From NCBI GenBank assembly GCA_036274675.1, contig DASUFE010000072.1, positions 1 through 45,066 on the forward strand: 45,066 nt of DNA. The letters are read 5' to 3'. A program made the translations under genes and the position numbers. The notes under the pieces were generated by a model. The model saw only the letters and a list, made by a program, of their open reading frames with translations. It had not been told where the DNA came from and ran no database searches. Shown here one piece after another: positions 1-7,815 of this stretch. This stretch comes from DASUFE01 sp036274675 (GTDB taxonomy: Bacteria > Pseudomonadota > Gammaproteobacteria > HTCC5015). Position 1 is the first letter of the stretch. Every line of letters begins with the position of its first letter.

Positions 1-114
1 GACCTGGTGCGCAAGGGACGCGATCTGGAGAAGCTGGTGCTGGCGCGGGCGGTCTGGCACCACCTGCAGCACAGGATTCTCGTCTATGATAACAAGACGG
101 TGGTTTTTTCCTGA
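1..114 (+). CDS. purU: Formyltetrahydrofolate deformylase, C-terminal fragment
   Basis: Only the last 37 codons are inside the window; the gene enters from the left edge and ends with TGA at 112-114. The reading frame gives DLVRKGRDLEKLVLARAV followed by a conserved-looking tail ending YDNKTVVFS. This matches what I know of the C-terminus of PurU (a GRD-E-VL-RA segment, then V-V-Y-NKT-V-F), which hydrolyses 10-formyl-THF to formate and THF. The ACT and catalytic parts lie outside the window, so the assignment rests on a short tail. Confidence 0.7.
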   Translation, partial: DLVRKGRDLEKLVLARAVWHHLQHRILVYDNKTVVFS

Positions 115-150
115 GTCTGTGCGATCCTTGGATTCAAGGGGGAGGAGGGG

Positions 151-780
151 ATGAAAAGATCGTTAACCGCATTCTGCCTGTTGCTGTGCTGCGTATTCGC
201 TTTCGCGGCGCATGCGGAACGGAAAATCACCGCCAATGCCCTTTTCAACGGCCGCGCCGTGTTGATGGTGGACAACGAGCCGGTGTTCTTCGCCACGGGC
301 GAGACGCAGCGCGGCATAACCCTGGTCAGTGCGAACGAGAATCGCGCGATCGTAAAAGTCGATGGCGAAGAAATCACGCTTTATCTCGACAAGGGAGTCG
401 CCGAGAAATATGCAAAATCGCAACAAGCGAAGCAGCTCCAGAACGCCAAGAGCCACATCATAGCGGCCACGCTGATGCATCAGACCTCCAATATCGCGAC
501 CTTCGAGGTGGAGTATTTTTACAACAAGGATCTCGGCGAACACGCAACCCTGTCGGCCGGCACCCTGCAGCAGAACAAGACCACCGGCTACTGGTCGCAT
601 ACTTACACCGTTCTCACGCCAGGCCGCAATACCGCGACCATCAGCGTCAGCATGAGCGAGAAGGCGCCTGCTTCCTACAATTCAGACGCAATCCGCTTCG
701 ATATAAACTGGGTCAAGGGCGAGCAGACCGGTTCGACCGGCACCCTGGTGATACCTTTTATTAAAACCTGGAAACAGTAG
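151..780 (+). CDS. Secreted protein of unknown function
   Basis: 209 residues. An excellent ribosome-binding site (GGGGGAGGAGGGG directly upstream of the ATG) fixes the start. Residues 1-22 are a clear signal peptide (MKRSL, hydrophobic core, AHA-ER cleavage site). Residues about 24-80 form a small beta-rich unit (ALFNGRAVLMVDNEPVFF, then GETQRGITLVSA) that recalls the domain placed before secreted retropepsin-like proteases of proteobacteria, but no DTG or DSG active-site motif follows. Residues 100-209 are another beta-rich segment that I do not recognise. There are no cysteines in the predicted mature protein. It is followed by a strong hairpin and converges on the PKD/haem gene. Function unknown. 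Confidence 0.85.
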   Translation: MKRSLTAFCLLLCCVFAFAAHAERKITANALFNGRAVLMVDNEPVFFATGETQRGITLVSANENRAIVKVDGEEITLYLDKGVAEKYAKSQQAKQLQNAKSHIIAATLMHQTSNIATFEVEYFYNKDLGEHATLSAGTLQQNKTTGYWSHTYTVLTPGRNTATISVSMSEKAPASYNSDAIRFDINWVKGEQTGSTGTLVIPFIKTWKQ

Positions 781-833
781 CGATCACTATTGAAGGGAGT
801 GAAATGAAATGGCGGCGCTGAGGCTTTTATTAT

Positions 834-869
834 CTATGCGAGAGAGTGCTTGCGCACTCTCTCGCATAG
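834..869. terminator. Perfect 16-bp inverted repeat between convergent genes
   Basis: Arms 834-849 and 854-869 are perfectly complementary over 16 bp, with the 4-nt loop TTGC. It sits 53 bp after the stop of the secreted protein gene and 25 bp after the stop of the opposing PKD/haem gene, the place expected for a shared terminator. There is no clean T-run on either side (CAGTTACCTTT follows on the plus strand), so termination could be weak or Rho-assisted. Confidence 0.6.
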
Positions 870-894
870 TCAGTTACCTTTGTTATCTTTGATT

Positions 895-3804
895 TTAATA
901 TTGAATACGCCACCGCTGGCTGGCCCAGGTCCTGTTCAGGGTCTGCGCCCGGACGGCTGAGAAATTACTGGTATCCGTTATCGTCAGATAACGTCCAGTC
1001 CATACGTTCCTCAAGCGAACATCCGAGCTGCCGGAAACCGGTTCAATCAGCCATTGCTCGCTGGTCCAATCCGCCACCAGATCATAGATCAGGATACTGG
1101 CGTTTTCAGCATTGCTCTGAACGTTCAGGTACCGGCCCGCCCAGACGTTCTTCAGACGCACATACCCCGTATTCGGTACAGGCTCGATGGTCCAGTTCTG
1201 GCTGGTCCAGCCTGAGTTGGCCGGTTGTGCCCTGGTTTCAGAATTATTCGGTGTGGCCGTCGCGGTAAGCTGCATGTTCGACCAGGCATTGGTGAGGCGT
1301 GCCGTTGAGGCTGTCGGTACGGCACCACAGTTACTGTATCGCACGACATAATTGGAGCATAGCCCGTCCGGTTGATCCGGGTTGTTACAAGTCAGTCCAT
1401 AGGGGCTGAACCGTGCCAGCCGGTCGTTGGGGCCATAAGCCGTATAGGTCCAGCCGTTGTTGAGCGTAACCCCCGCCTCAATGGCGGTTACGGTCGAGCC
1501 GGCCGGAGACAAGCAGAGATTCGCGGCCCTGTTGCGCCCCTCGTGATCGCCGTCGAAATTCGGCGAATCCGTGTTGTACCAGTCGGTCCAGGTTTTGTTT
1601 CCGTTGGGCGCGGTGCATTCATAACGAACCATGTAATCCTGGCACTGGCGGCCGGACTCCTGGTCGCTATGCAGACAGACCAGACCGTCCTTCAAATTGA
1701 AGGCCGACAACTTGTCCGGGAGCAAGGCGAAATTGGAGGTCGGGGTCGCAATAAACGTATAGTTGCTGCCAACCGCGTGCGCTTCTATCAAGCCGGGCGC
1801 GGCGCAGTTGTTAAGCAGCTTCGGAACCAGTGTCGTACTGGCGCTCTTGGCCGCCGCGAAACTTTCCGTTTCAGCCCCGTCTCCCGGCGTGTCGAGATTG
1901 ATCCAGCGATAGTCGCTGCCGTCGCTGTCGGGTGGCATGGCGTTCGCGTGGTTGATTTCAAGCAGCTCGTTCGCGGGGTTGGTCAGAATAGTGGTAAAGC
2001 CGCGCTGGATCTGCCCGACATCGCCTTGAGGCGAGCGGGTGCCGACCATATGGCAGCCCTGGGAGCAGGTCGACTCAACCGGATCGAGATAACTTTGCTT
2101 CAGACCATCCCATAGACTGAAGGCGCCCGGCACACCGTTAACCGTGCCGCTGATGGCGTGGTATTTCACCGGTGCTGTCAGGTTTGTCGTGGTCACGTTG
2201 TGCAAGGTGTCGTGCCCATTATTCAACAGACCGTATTTGGCCAGAAACGGCGCGATGGTCGGCGTGGCGATATACGGGCCGGATACATGGCAGCCTACGC
2301 AACGAATGTGTCCATCGACACCGGCCGGCGAATCCCAGAATGAAGACGCTGCCGAACTGGTGGGGGAGGTAATGATGGATGAAACGGGGTTGGTGTCGCC
2401 GGAGACGAAACCCTTGGCGCTGAAAAAGCAGGTATTGCCGCTCTGACGGTTGTGGAGCAGCATTTCCACGCTGATCGGATTTCTCCGGTCGTCCTTGCTG
2501 CCGAATAACCAGCGGCATGCAAATGCCAGATCGACCTGATCGGTGATTTTTCTATACCCCATATAATCGTTGACGCTGCCGTTCTTGTTGAAGTCGGCAC
2601 TCGTTGCAAACAGATCGCCGTCGTAGCAGTCGATATTGGGGATGCTGATGTTCTGGAAGCCCAGCTGACTTTGGCAAGCCGAAACATAACTGACCAGCGA
2701 TTCAGCCGGTACGGTTTTGACCTGCACTGTGGTGGAACTTTTTTTGCCATTGCCCGCATCAGTTACCGTAAGAGTGACGGTATAAGCGCCCACGGCCGTA
2801 TAGGTATGAGTAGCAGTCGGATCCACCAATGTAGTCGTGCTGCCGTCGCCGAAATTCCATGTATAGCTGCCGCAGGTATTGGCGCAAGTCGACAGGCTTG
2901 CATCGAATTGCGCGGTGAAAGGAATGGCTCCTTTCAAGTTCGGCGATTTGCTGGCATTGGCCACAGGCGGGTTGGATGATGCCGAGACATTAACTGTGAA
3001 TGTAATGCTGCTGGCTGAGTCCGGCGCGAGGAATCCGCCTGCATCGACCACTGTCAGTTTGACCGAGTGTGCACCCACGGTCGTGAAGGTATGATCGATT
3101 ATCATTCCATCTACGGTTATGTTGCCGTCGAATGTCCATCCATAGTAGATACAGCCGCCATCGCAGGTCGACAGGCTGGCATCGAAGTGTGAGGTCAAAG
3201 GAGCGATGCCGGTCAGGTTGGTAGACCTGCTCGCGTTCGCTACAGGCGCTTTGTGAGATGTGGCGACTGTAACTGTAACAGGAGTGCTGTTCTGAAGTCC
3301 TTCGGCGTCGGTTACTTTAAGGCTTGCGTTGTAGGTGCCCACAATTGCGTAAGTATGAGCAGTTGTCACCCCGTTTCCGGTGGTGCCGTCGCCGAAACTC
3401 CAGGCGTAGGAGACGATCCCTTTGTCATCCGTGGAAGCGCTGCCGTTGAAGTTGACGATCAGTGGAGCCTTGCCCGTCAGGGGAGAAGAGTTTGACGCAT
3501 TGGCCACAGGCGGACGGTTGGTGGGTTTGAGAAATTCCGCAATGGCTTGCGCACAGGCAGTACTGCACATGCTCGGATCCGTCGGAGGCATTTGCGCGTC
3601 GATAAAGCTCGCAAGCTCCGCGGTTGTTGCAAAGTTATCGGGATTGAGGGGGAATCTGCCCGTGCCCGGAGGTAAGCCGTGGCAACTGGCGCAGAGTGAG
3701 TCGTATTGAGTTTGCGCAAGGGCAGGCGTGCATATTGCCGAAGCAAGCAAAGCCACGAGCAGCATGAGTGACAGATTCCGCCAGTTTTGTATGAGTCTAG
3801 ACAT
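895..3804 (-). CDS. Large secreted haem-binding / PKD / ricin-lectin protein
   Basis: 969 residues. Signal peptide 1-30 (ends TPALAQ). Residues 31-95 look like a small cytochrome c domain: CASCH at 38-42 and a candidate distal Met in QMPP at 71-74. Three PKD domains follow at about 97-180, 184-272 and 280-365, each with the WxFGDG or WTFDG core and the HTY-VG-Y-V strand. The middle (370-800) has a second CxxCH (CVGCH, 502-506) and an unusual CxxxCH (CSQGCH, 580-585). Residues about 835-969 contain three repeats ending in QNW, EQW and QRW, typical of a ricin-type beta-trefoil. I infer an exported redox-active protein that binds polysaccharide or another extracellular ligand; substrate and reaction are unknown. 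It lies divergent to a CytR-like regulator with a LacI-type operator in between. Start ATG 3804, preceded by AGAGAGGGAC. Confidence 0.85.
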   Translation of the reverse strand: MSRLIQNWRNLSLMLLVALLASAICTPALAQTQYDSLCASCHGLPPGTGRFPLNPDNFATTAELASFIDAQMPPTDPSMCSTACAQAIAEFLKPTNRPPVANASNSSPLTGKAPLIVNFNGSASTDDKGIVSYAWSFGDGTTGNGVTTAHTYAIVGTYNASLKVTDAEGLQNSTPVTVTVATSHKAPVANASRSTNLTGIAPLTSHFDASLSTCDGGCIYYGWTFDGNITVDGMIIDHTFTTVGAHSVKLTVVDAGGFLAPDSASSITFTVNVSASSNPPVANASKSPNLKGAIPFTAQFDASLSTCANTCGSYTWNFGDGSTTTLVDPTATHTYTAVGAYTVTLTVTDAGNGKKSSTTVQVKTVPAESLVSYVSACQSQLGFQNISIPNIDCYDGDLFATSADFNKNGSVNDYMGYRKITDQVDLAFACRWLFGSKDDRRNPISVEMLLHNRQSGNTCFFSAKGFVSGDTNPVSSIITSPTSSAASSFWDSPAGVDGHIRCVGCHVSGPYIATPTIAPFLAKYGLLNNGHDTLHNVTTTNLTAPVKYHAISGTVNGVPGAFSLWDGLKQSYLDPVESTCSQGCHMVGTRSPQGDVGQIQRGFTTILTNPANELLEINHANAMPPDSDGSDYRWINLDTPGDGAETESFAAAKSASTTLVPKLLNNCAAPGLIEAHAVGSNYTFIATPTSNFALLPDKLSAFNLKDGLVCLHSDQESGRQCQDYMVRYECTAPNGNKTWTDWYNTDSPNFDGDHEGRNRAANLCLSPAGSTVTAIEAGVTLNNGWTYTAYGPNDRLARFSPYGLTCNNPDQPDGLCSNYVVRYSNCGAVPTASTARLTNAWSNMQLTATATPNNSETRAQPANSGWTSQNWTIEPVPNTGYVRLKNVWAGRYLNVQSNAENASILIYDLVADWTSEQWLIEPVSGSSDVRLRNVWTGRYLTITDTSNFSAVRAQTLNRTWASQRWRIQY

Positions 3805-3958
3805 AAGCAGTCCCTCTCTAGTCCATCGCGTTGTTGTTTAATGGGGAGCTCTTTAAGGCGCAGCGGTATTCCCCAATCCTATTCAGTTCAAATGCTGGCT
3901 TGTCGGTGTGCGGTGACGGTTATTCCAGCGGGGTAAAGGTAACGGATGGTTTTAAATT

Positions 3959-3972
3959 TGTAAACGTTTACA
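3959..3972. promoter_or_regulatory. LacI-family operator, perfect 14-bp palindrome
   Basis: TGTAAACGTTTACA is a perfect palindrome with the central CG typical of LacI/GalR/CytR/PurR-class operators. It lies between the divergent haem/PKD gene (start 3804) and the LacI-family gene (start 4098). Its right half, TTTACA (3967-3972), also works as a -35 hexamer for the regulator gene, so binding would block that promoter. Autorepression and control of the divergent gene are inferences. Confidence 0.75.
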
Positions 3973-3996
3973 TTTCTATGTTTTATTCCATATATG
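3967..3996 (+). promoter_or_regulatory. Candidate sigma70 promoter of the LacI-family gene
   Basis: TTTACA (3967-3972) is a five-of-six -35 match, followed by an 18-bp spacer and TATATG (3991-3996) within an AT-rich stretch. Transcription would start about 90 bp before the ATG at 4098. The overlap of the -35 with the operator supports the pairing. Confidence 0.4.
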
Positions 3997-4097
3997 GGAT
4001 ATATCTAACTTATACGCATTAAAAATGTGAATTGAATGACGAAGGGAATTCCCCTACATTCAACGGCCTTATAGCTGCTGCAGTGGGAAATTCCCAG

Positions 4098-5123
4098 ATG
4101 AGTTCAATTAAAGATGTTGCAGAGATGGCGCAAGTCTCGATCGCCACCGTGTCACGTTATATTAATTCGCCGGAGCGGGTGCGCGCGCCCACGGCAAAAA
4201 GAGTGCAGGAAGCCATTGAGATAACCGGCTACAAGACGAACACACTCGCACGCAATTTCCGAATGGGTAAAACGCAACAGGTTATGGTTGTTTTACCTTC
4301 TATAGGCATCCCTTTTTATGGTCCGATCGTGGAAGGTGTCCGGAAAGTCGCGGATTCGGTTGGGTACCATATTCTGGTGATGGAGACCGCATTTAACTCC
4401 GTCGAATTTGATGATTTCACCCGGCTGGTAATCAGCAAGCAAACCGACGGCATCATATTATTATCGACCTTGTCGCCATTCAAAGAAACGAATACCTCCA
4501 CCAATGGGGTGCGTCCCCCGATCGTACTGGGCCTGGAAAGTATTGCAGCCGAGCTGTCGCATTTTCCATGCGTCTGCATCAACAATGAATCCGCGGCACA
4601 CGACGCCACTCAATACCTTATAGGTTTGGGGCATCGAAATATCGGTTTTTTACACGGCTTGACGAATCCCGGCACTGAATTGACCAAAGCCCGTGCCGAC
4701 GGTTTTCGCAAGGCAATGGCGGCGCAAGATATTCCGGTGAATGAGGATTGGGTGATCAAGGCGCCCATAAGCGTTGAGGGGGGACGCCAGGCTGCCAGGC
4801 AATTATTGACTTGCGATTCCAGGCCGTCGGCAATCTTTTGCGCCAACGACGAAATGGCCTTGGGCGCGATGTTCGAACTTAAAAAGGCAGGCCTCCGGGT
4901 ACCGGAGGATGTTTCGGTAATGGGTTTCGATAATATGCTTTACAGCGAAATTTCGGATCCTCCGCTCACGACTATAGAGCAGCCCGCAGACAAAATCGGC
5001 GAGTACAGTATGCGCCGACTCTTGCAGTTAATTGCGGGCGAGACGGTGGGGAATAATATGGAGATTATTCCCCACCGTTTGGTTGAACGGCAATCGTGTA
5101 CAAAACCCGGGACCGGGAAATAG
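4098..5123 (+). CDS. LacI/GalR-family transcriptional regulator, CytR-like
   Basis: 341 residues from the ATG at 4098. The frame stays open back to a TTG at 4032, but MSSIKDVAEMAQVS is the usual LacI N-terminus and the length fits the family, so I place the start here; the Shine-Dalgarno is weak at both. Helix-turn-helix and hinge occupy residues 1-60 (VSIATVSRYINSP, then TNTLARNFRMGKT). The rest is a periplasmic-binding-protein-like sensor domain with family landmarks such as FCANDEMALGAMFELK, GLRVPEDVSVMGFDN and SDPPLTTIEQP. These landmarks and the TKQ-DGI-LL segment are close to E. coli CytR. The ligand is unknown; a nucleoside or sugar is possible. It probably binds the palindrome at 3959-3972 and may control the divergent haem/PKD/lectin gene. 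A 15-bp inverted repeat is embedded near its 3' end. Confidence 0.9.
   Translation: MSSIKDVAEMAQVSIATVSRYINSPERVRAPTAKRVQEAIEITGYKTNTLARNFRMGKTQQVMVVLPSIGIPFYGPIVEGVRKVADSVGYHILVMETAFNSVEFDDFTRLVISKQTDGIILLSTLSPFKETNTSTNGVRPPIVLGLESIAAELSHFPCVCINNESAAHDATQYLIGLGHRNIGFLHGLTNPGTELTKARADGFRKAMAAQDIPVNEDWVIKAPISVEGGRQAARQLLTCDSRPSAIFCANDEMALGAMFELKKAGLRVPEDVSVMGFDNMLYSEISDPPLTTIEQPADKIGEYSMRRLLQLIAGETVGNNMEIIPHRLVERQSCTKPGTGK
5043..5078. repeat. Perfect 15-bp inverted repeat inside the regulator gene
   Basis: Arms 5043-5057 and 5064-5078 are exact reverse complements, separated by ATGGAG. The repeat lies within the coding sequence, 45 nt before the stop codon, where it encodes VGNNMEIIPHR. An RNA hairpin of this strength is unusual inside a coding region; see findings. 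Confidence 0.8.
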
Positions 5124-5217
5124 CTGGCGACCTAATCTCTAAAATCGGCCAGGGCTTTTCTCCCGAGCCTCTGATTTCAGCCTGGTAATCTCCTGCTGCC
5201 AGTTTTGTTTTTCAGAG

Positions 5218-5246
5218 CTGAAAAGGCAAAATCGACCTGCTAGAAT
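5218..5246 (+). promoter_or_regulatory. Candidate serS promoter, extended -10
   Basis: TGCTAGAAT (5238-5246) is an extended -10 element (TGn + TAGAAT). CTGAAA at 5218-5223 is a four-of-six -35 with a 17-bp spacer. The start codon of serS follows at 5300, giving a leader of about 45 nt. The same TGCTAGAAT occurs before hfq. Confidence 0.5.
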
Positions 5247-5299
5247 ACGCCGCCTTCCCGAGGGAGGCCGGTCCAAAAATCAAGAACGGATACTATTAC

Positions 5300-6649
5300 A
5301 TGCTCGATCCCAAGCGTTTACGCAATGAATTACCCGCCGTCGCGACGGCTTTGGCCCGGCGCGGTTTCAAGCTGGATACCTCCGCCATCGGGGAGCTGGA
5401 GCAGCGTCGCAAAACCCTGCAGACCGAGACCCAGGACTTGCAGAATCAGCGCAATACCAAGTCCAAGGCGATCGGCAAGGCCAAGGCATCGGGGGAGGAT
5501 ATCGAGCCGCTGAAGGCGGAAGTGTCACGGATGGGAGAGCGCCTCGCGGCTGCGGAGAAGGAGTTGGCAGCCATTCAGGCACAGCTGGAGGATATCCAGT
5601 GGAACATTCCGAATATTCTCCATGAAAGCGTGCCGGAGGGCCGGGATGAAACAGCCAATGTCGAGGTGCGCCACTGGGGTAAGCCCCGGAACTTCGATTT
5701 TCAGCCCAAGGATCATGTGGATCTGGGTGAGCAGCGCGGATGGCTGGATTTCAATTCTGCTTCACGGATTACCGGCGCGCGTTTCGTTGTCATGCGCGAC
5801 CCGGTGGCGCGGCTGCACCGCGCGCTGATCCAGTTGATGCTGGATGTGCACACGGGTGAGCATGGGTATGAAGAAGTCAATGTTCCCTACATGGTCAATG
5901 CAAACAGTCTCAGGGGTACCGGACAGTTGCCTAAATTTGAACAGGATTTGTTCAAGATTCCGCGCGAGGAATTCGATGACCAGCCGGTTCAGAAAGATGT
6001 CCAGGGGAAACAAGGGGCGGATGCGGTCGAACCACAGCTGGTTGATCGCAGTTATTATCTGATTCCCACCGCGGAGGTTCCGGTAACCAATATGGTGCGG
6101 GACAGCATCGTTGAGGCTGATGAACTGCCGTTGAAACTGGTTTGTCATACGCCTTGTTTTCGCGCTGAAGCCGGCTCCTACGGCAAGGATACCCGCGGCA
6201 TGATCCGGCAGCATCAGTTCGAAAAGGTGGAGCTGGTGCAGATAGTCAAGCCCGATATGTCTTGGCAGGCGCACGAGGCGCTGACACGGGACGCCGAAAC
6301 GATTTTGCAGAAGCTGGGTTTGCCATATCGCGTGATGGCCCTGTGCGCGGGCGATACCGGTTTCGGCTCGGCCAAGACCTACGATCTGGAAGTCTGGCTG
6401 CCGGGTCAGCAGAAATACCGTGAGATTTCTTCGTGCAGCAATTTCACGGATTTTCAGGCGCGGCGTATGCTGGCGCGCTGGCGTAATCCTGAAACCGGCA
6501 AGCCGGAACTGGTGCATACTCTGAACGGCTCGGCTCTCGCGGTGGGCAGGACTCTGATCGCAGTGCTCGAAAATTATCAGCAGGCCGACGGCAGCGTGAC
6601 CGTGCCGGAAGTGTTAAGACCTTATATGGGCGGATTGGAAAAGCTCTGA
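5300..6649 (+). CDS. serS: Seryl-tRNA synthetase
   Basis: 449 residues. It charges tRNA-Ser (and tRNA-Sec) with serine via seryl-adenylate. The N-terminal tRNA-binding coiled coil (residues about 1-105) starts MLDPKRLRNE and contains the long Glu/Lys/Gln-rich helices. The class II catalytic core follows, with motif 2 at 286-309 (CFRAEAGSYGKDTRGMIRQH) and motif 3 near the end (NGSALAVGRTLIAVLENYQ). It is about 20 residues longer than E. coli SerS; the extra sequence lies at residues 220-250, between the GTGQLPKF and YLIPTAEVP segments. A tRNA-Ser gene lies 1.5 kb downstream. Start is the ATG at 5300, the standard family start. Confidence 0.97.
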   Translation: MLDPKRLRNELPAVATALARRGFKLDTSAIGELEQRRKTLQTETQDLQNQRNTKSKAIGKAKASGEDIEPLKAEVSRMGERLAAAEKELAAIQAQLEDIQWNIPNILHESVPEGRDETANVEVRHWGKPRNFDFQPKDHVDLGEQRGWLDFNSASRITGARFVVMRDPVARLHRALIQLMLDVHTGEHGYEEVNVPYMVNANSLRGTGQLPKFEQDLFKIPREEFDDQPVQKDVQGKQGADAVEPQLVDRSYYLIPTAEVPVTNMVRDSIVEADELPLKLVCHTPCFRAEAGSYGKDTRGMIRQHQFEKVELVQIVKPDMSWQAHEALTRDAETILQKLGLPYRVMALCAGDTGFGSAKTYDLEVWLPGQQKYREISSCSNFTDFQARRMLARWRNPETGKPELVHTLNGSALAVGRTLIAVLENYQQADGSVTVPEVLRPYMGGLEKL

Positions 6650-6654
6650 GCGGC

Positions 6655-6837
6655 TCAGGCAAGCTTGATTAAAATAAATACAAACAATCCTACCGCCGCC
6701 AAAATCAATACAACTGTTCTCCAGTCGTCCGCCGAGCCTTTAGGAGTGTGTTTCACCGCCTGCAAGACGCGCGGGAACATCAATATCACAATGATGATGG
6801 CGGTGACCAATACCGCGATCTGGTCCCAGGATTTCAT
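6655..6837 (-). CDS. Small two-helix membrane protein
   Basis: 60 residues, convergent with serS (5 bp between the stop codons). Two hydrophobic segments, about 7-25 and 43-58, flank a charged loop (KHTPKGSADDWRT), consistent with two membrane helices and a short cytoplasmic loop. The ribosome-binding site is modest (GGAT 8 nt before the ATG). The hairpin terminator of the next minus-strand gene falls between the two genes, so it probably has its own promoter. I do not recognise the family; function unknown. Confidence 0.65.
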   Translation of the reverse strand: MKSWDQIAVLVTAIIIVILMFPRVLQAVKHTPKGSADDWRTVVLILAAVGLFVFILIKLA

Positions 6838-6850
6838 GAGTGTAAATCCG

Positions 6851-6885
6851 TAAAAATAAAGGCCCTGGTTGCTTTACTCAGGGCC
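6851..6885 (-). terminator. Rho-independent terminator of the BI-1 gene
   Basis: GGCCCTG (6861-6867) pairs with CAGGGCC (6879-6885) across an 11-nt loop. On the minus strand the stem is followed by TTTATTTTTA (6860-6851), the classical hairpin plus T-tract. It lies 29 bp after the stop of the Bax-inhibitor-1 family gene. Confidence 0.8.
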
Positions 6886-6913
6886 TGGGTTCGCAGGTTT
6901 CATTAATGGAAAA

Positions 6914-7582
6914 TTAATCGTCGCCGGAGAAAGCGTTGAGCAGGCGCAACAGGCTGACAAAAATATTATAAATCGAGACGTACAGGGTCACTGTTGCCGA
7001 AATATAGTTCGTCTCCTGCCCGTGCACTATTCTGCTGGTTTGCCACAAAATCACGCCGGACGAAGCCAGCAGGAAAACCGCGCTCGCGGCCAGGCTCAAC
7101 CCTTCGAGCTGAAAGAAATAAGCGGCCAGGCCTGCCACAAAGGCGGTTAATATCCCGGCCATCAAGAAAGCGCCCATGAAACTGAAGTCCTTGCGGGTGG
7201 TGAGGGCATAACCGGATAAGCCGAGGAAAATGGTTCCGGTGCCTCCCATAGCAACCATTACCATCCGGCTGCCGTTAGGGATCTGGTGTATGTAAAAACT
7301 GAGCAAAGGCCCCAGGGTCAGACCCAGAAAGCCGGTGAGAGCGAACACAAAAACGAGACCAAGCCCTCTGTTTGAAAACTTCTCGGTCAGATACAGCAGT
7401 CCGAAATAAATGGCCAGTGTAATGAATACGCCGGGCAGCGGAATATTGAGAAATGTGGAGATTCCCGCGGTAAACGCGCTGAACAGCAGGGTCATCGACA
7501 GCAGGATATATGTGTTGCGGATCAGCTTGTTGGTAACCAACGTGCCGGTACCGGCGCCTGCGACTATATAACGGTCATTCAC
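6914..7582 (-). CDS. Bax inhibitor-1 / YccA family membrane protein
   Basis: 222 residues from a GTG start at 7582, which has GGAGGA 8 nt upstream; the frame stays open further upstream, but that extension has no ribosome site and no similarity. Seven hydrophobic segments fill residues about 22-218, beginning after the short polar N-terminus NDRYIVAGAG. Typical landmarks are the glycine-rich FALTGFLGLTLGPLL, GTIFLGLSGYAL and the C-terminal helix YVSIYNIFVSLLRLLNAF. The family includes YccA, an inhibitor and substrate of FtsH, and YbhL. hflK and hflC, the FtsH modulators, are also in this window but 23 kb away. A role as an FtsH-linked or ion-leak protein is inference. Confidence 0.9.
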   Translation of the reverse strand: MNDRYIVAGAGTGTLVTNKLIRNTYILLSMTLLFSAFTAGISTFLNIPLPGVFITLAIYFGLLYLTEKFSNRGLGLVFVFALTGFLGLTLGPLLSFYIHQIPNGSRMVMVAMGGTGTIFLGLSGYALTTRKDFSFMGAFLMAGILTAFVAGLAAYFFQLEGLSLAASAVFLLASSGVILWQTSRIVHGQETNYISATVTLYVSIYNIFVSLLRLLNAFSGDD

Positions 7583-7815
7583 GGTCGAAATCCTCCGACG
7601 TATGTGATTCAACGTTCTATTGGTGAGAGTGAGAGGAGTATAGCAAAGTTCGTCCACTCCGAAAGCATTGGACCGGCCGCAAGGTTTTGATAATGCATGA
7701 TTTCCGGTATGATCCGCCCTCGCCCTGTCAGAGGGGGCGAGGGCGGAGGATAGCCTGAACTATCCTGTTCCGGTTACTTCAGGGTAAAACGGATACAATT
7801 CGAGCTCTTAACGCC

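Noticed and set aside
3831..4022. 63-codon frame in the regulator promoter region
   Set aside because: It crosses the operator and promoter, has no ribosome site, and its translation looks random.
4032..4097. TTG at 4032 as the start of the LacI-family protein
   Set aside because: It adds 22 residues before the canonical helix-turn-helix start and has no ribosome site; the ATG at 4098 fits the family.
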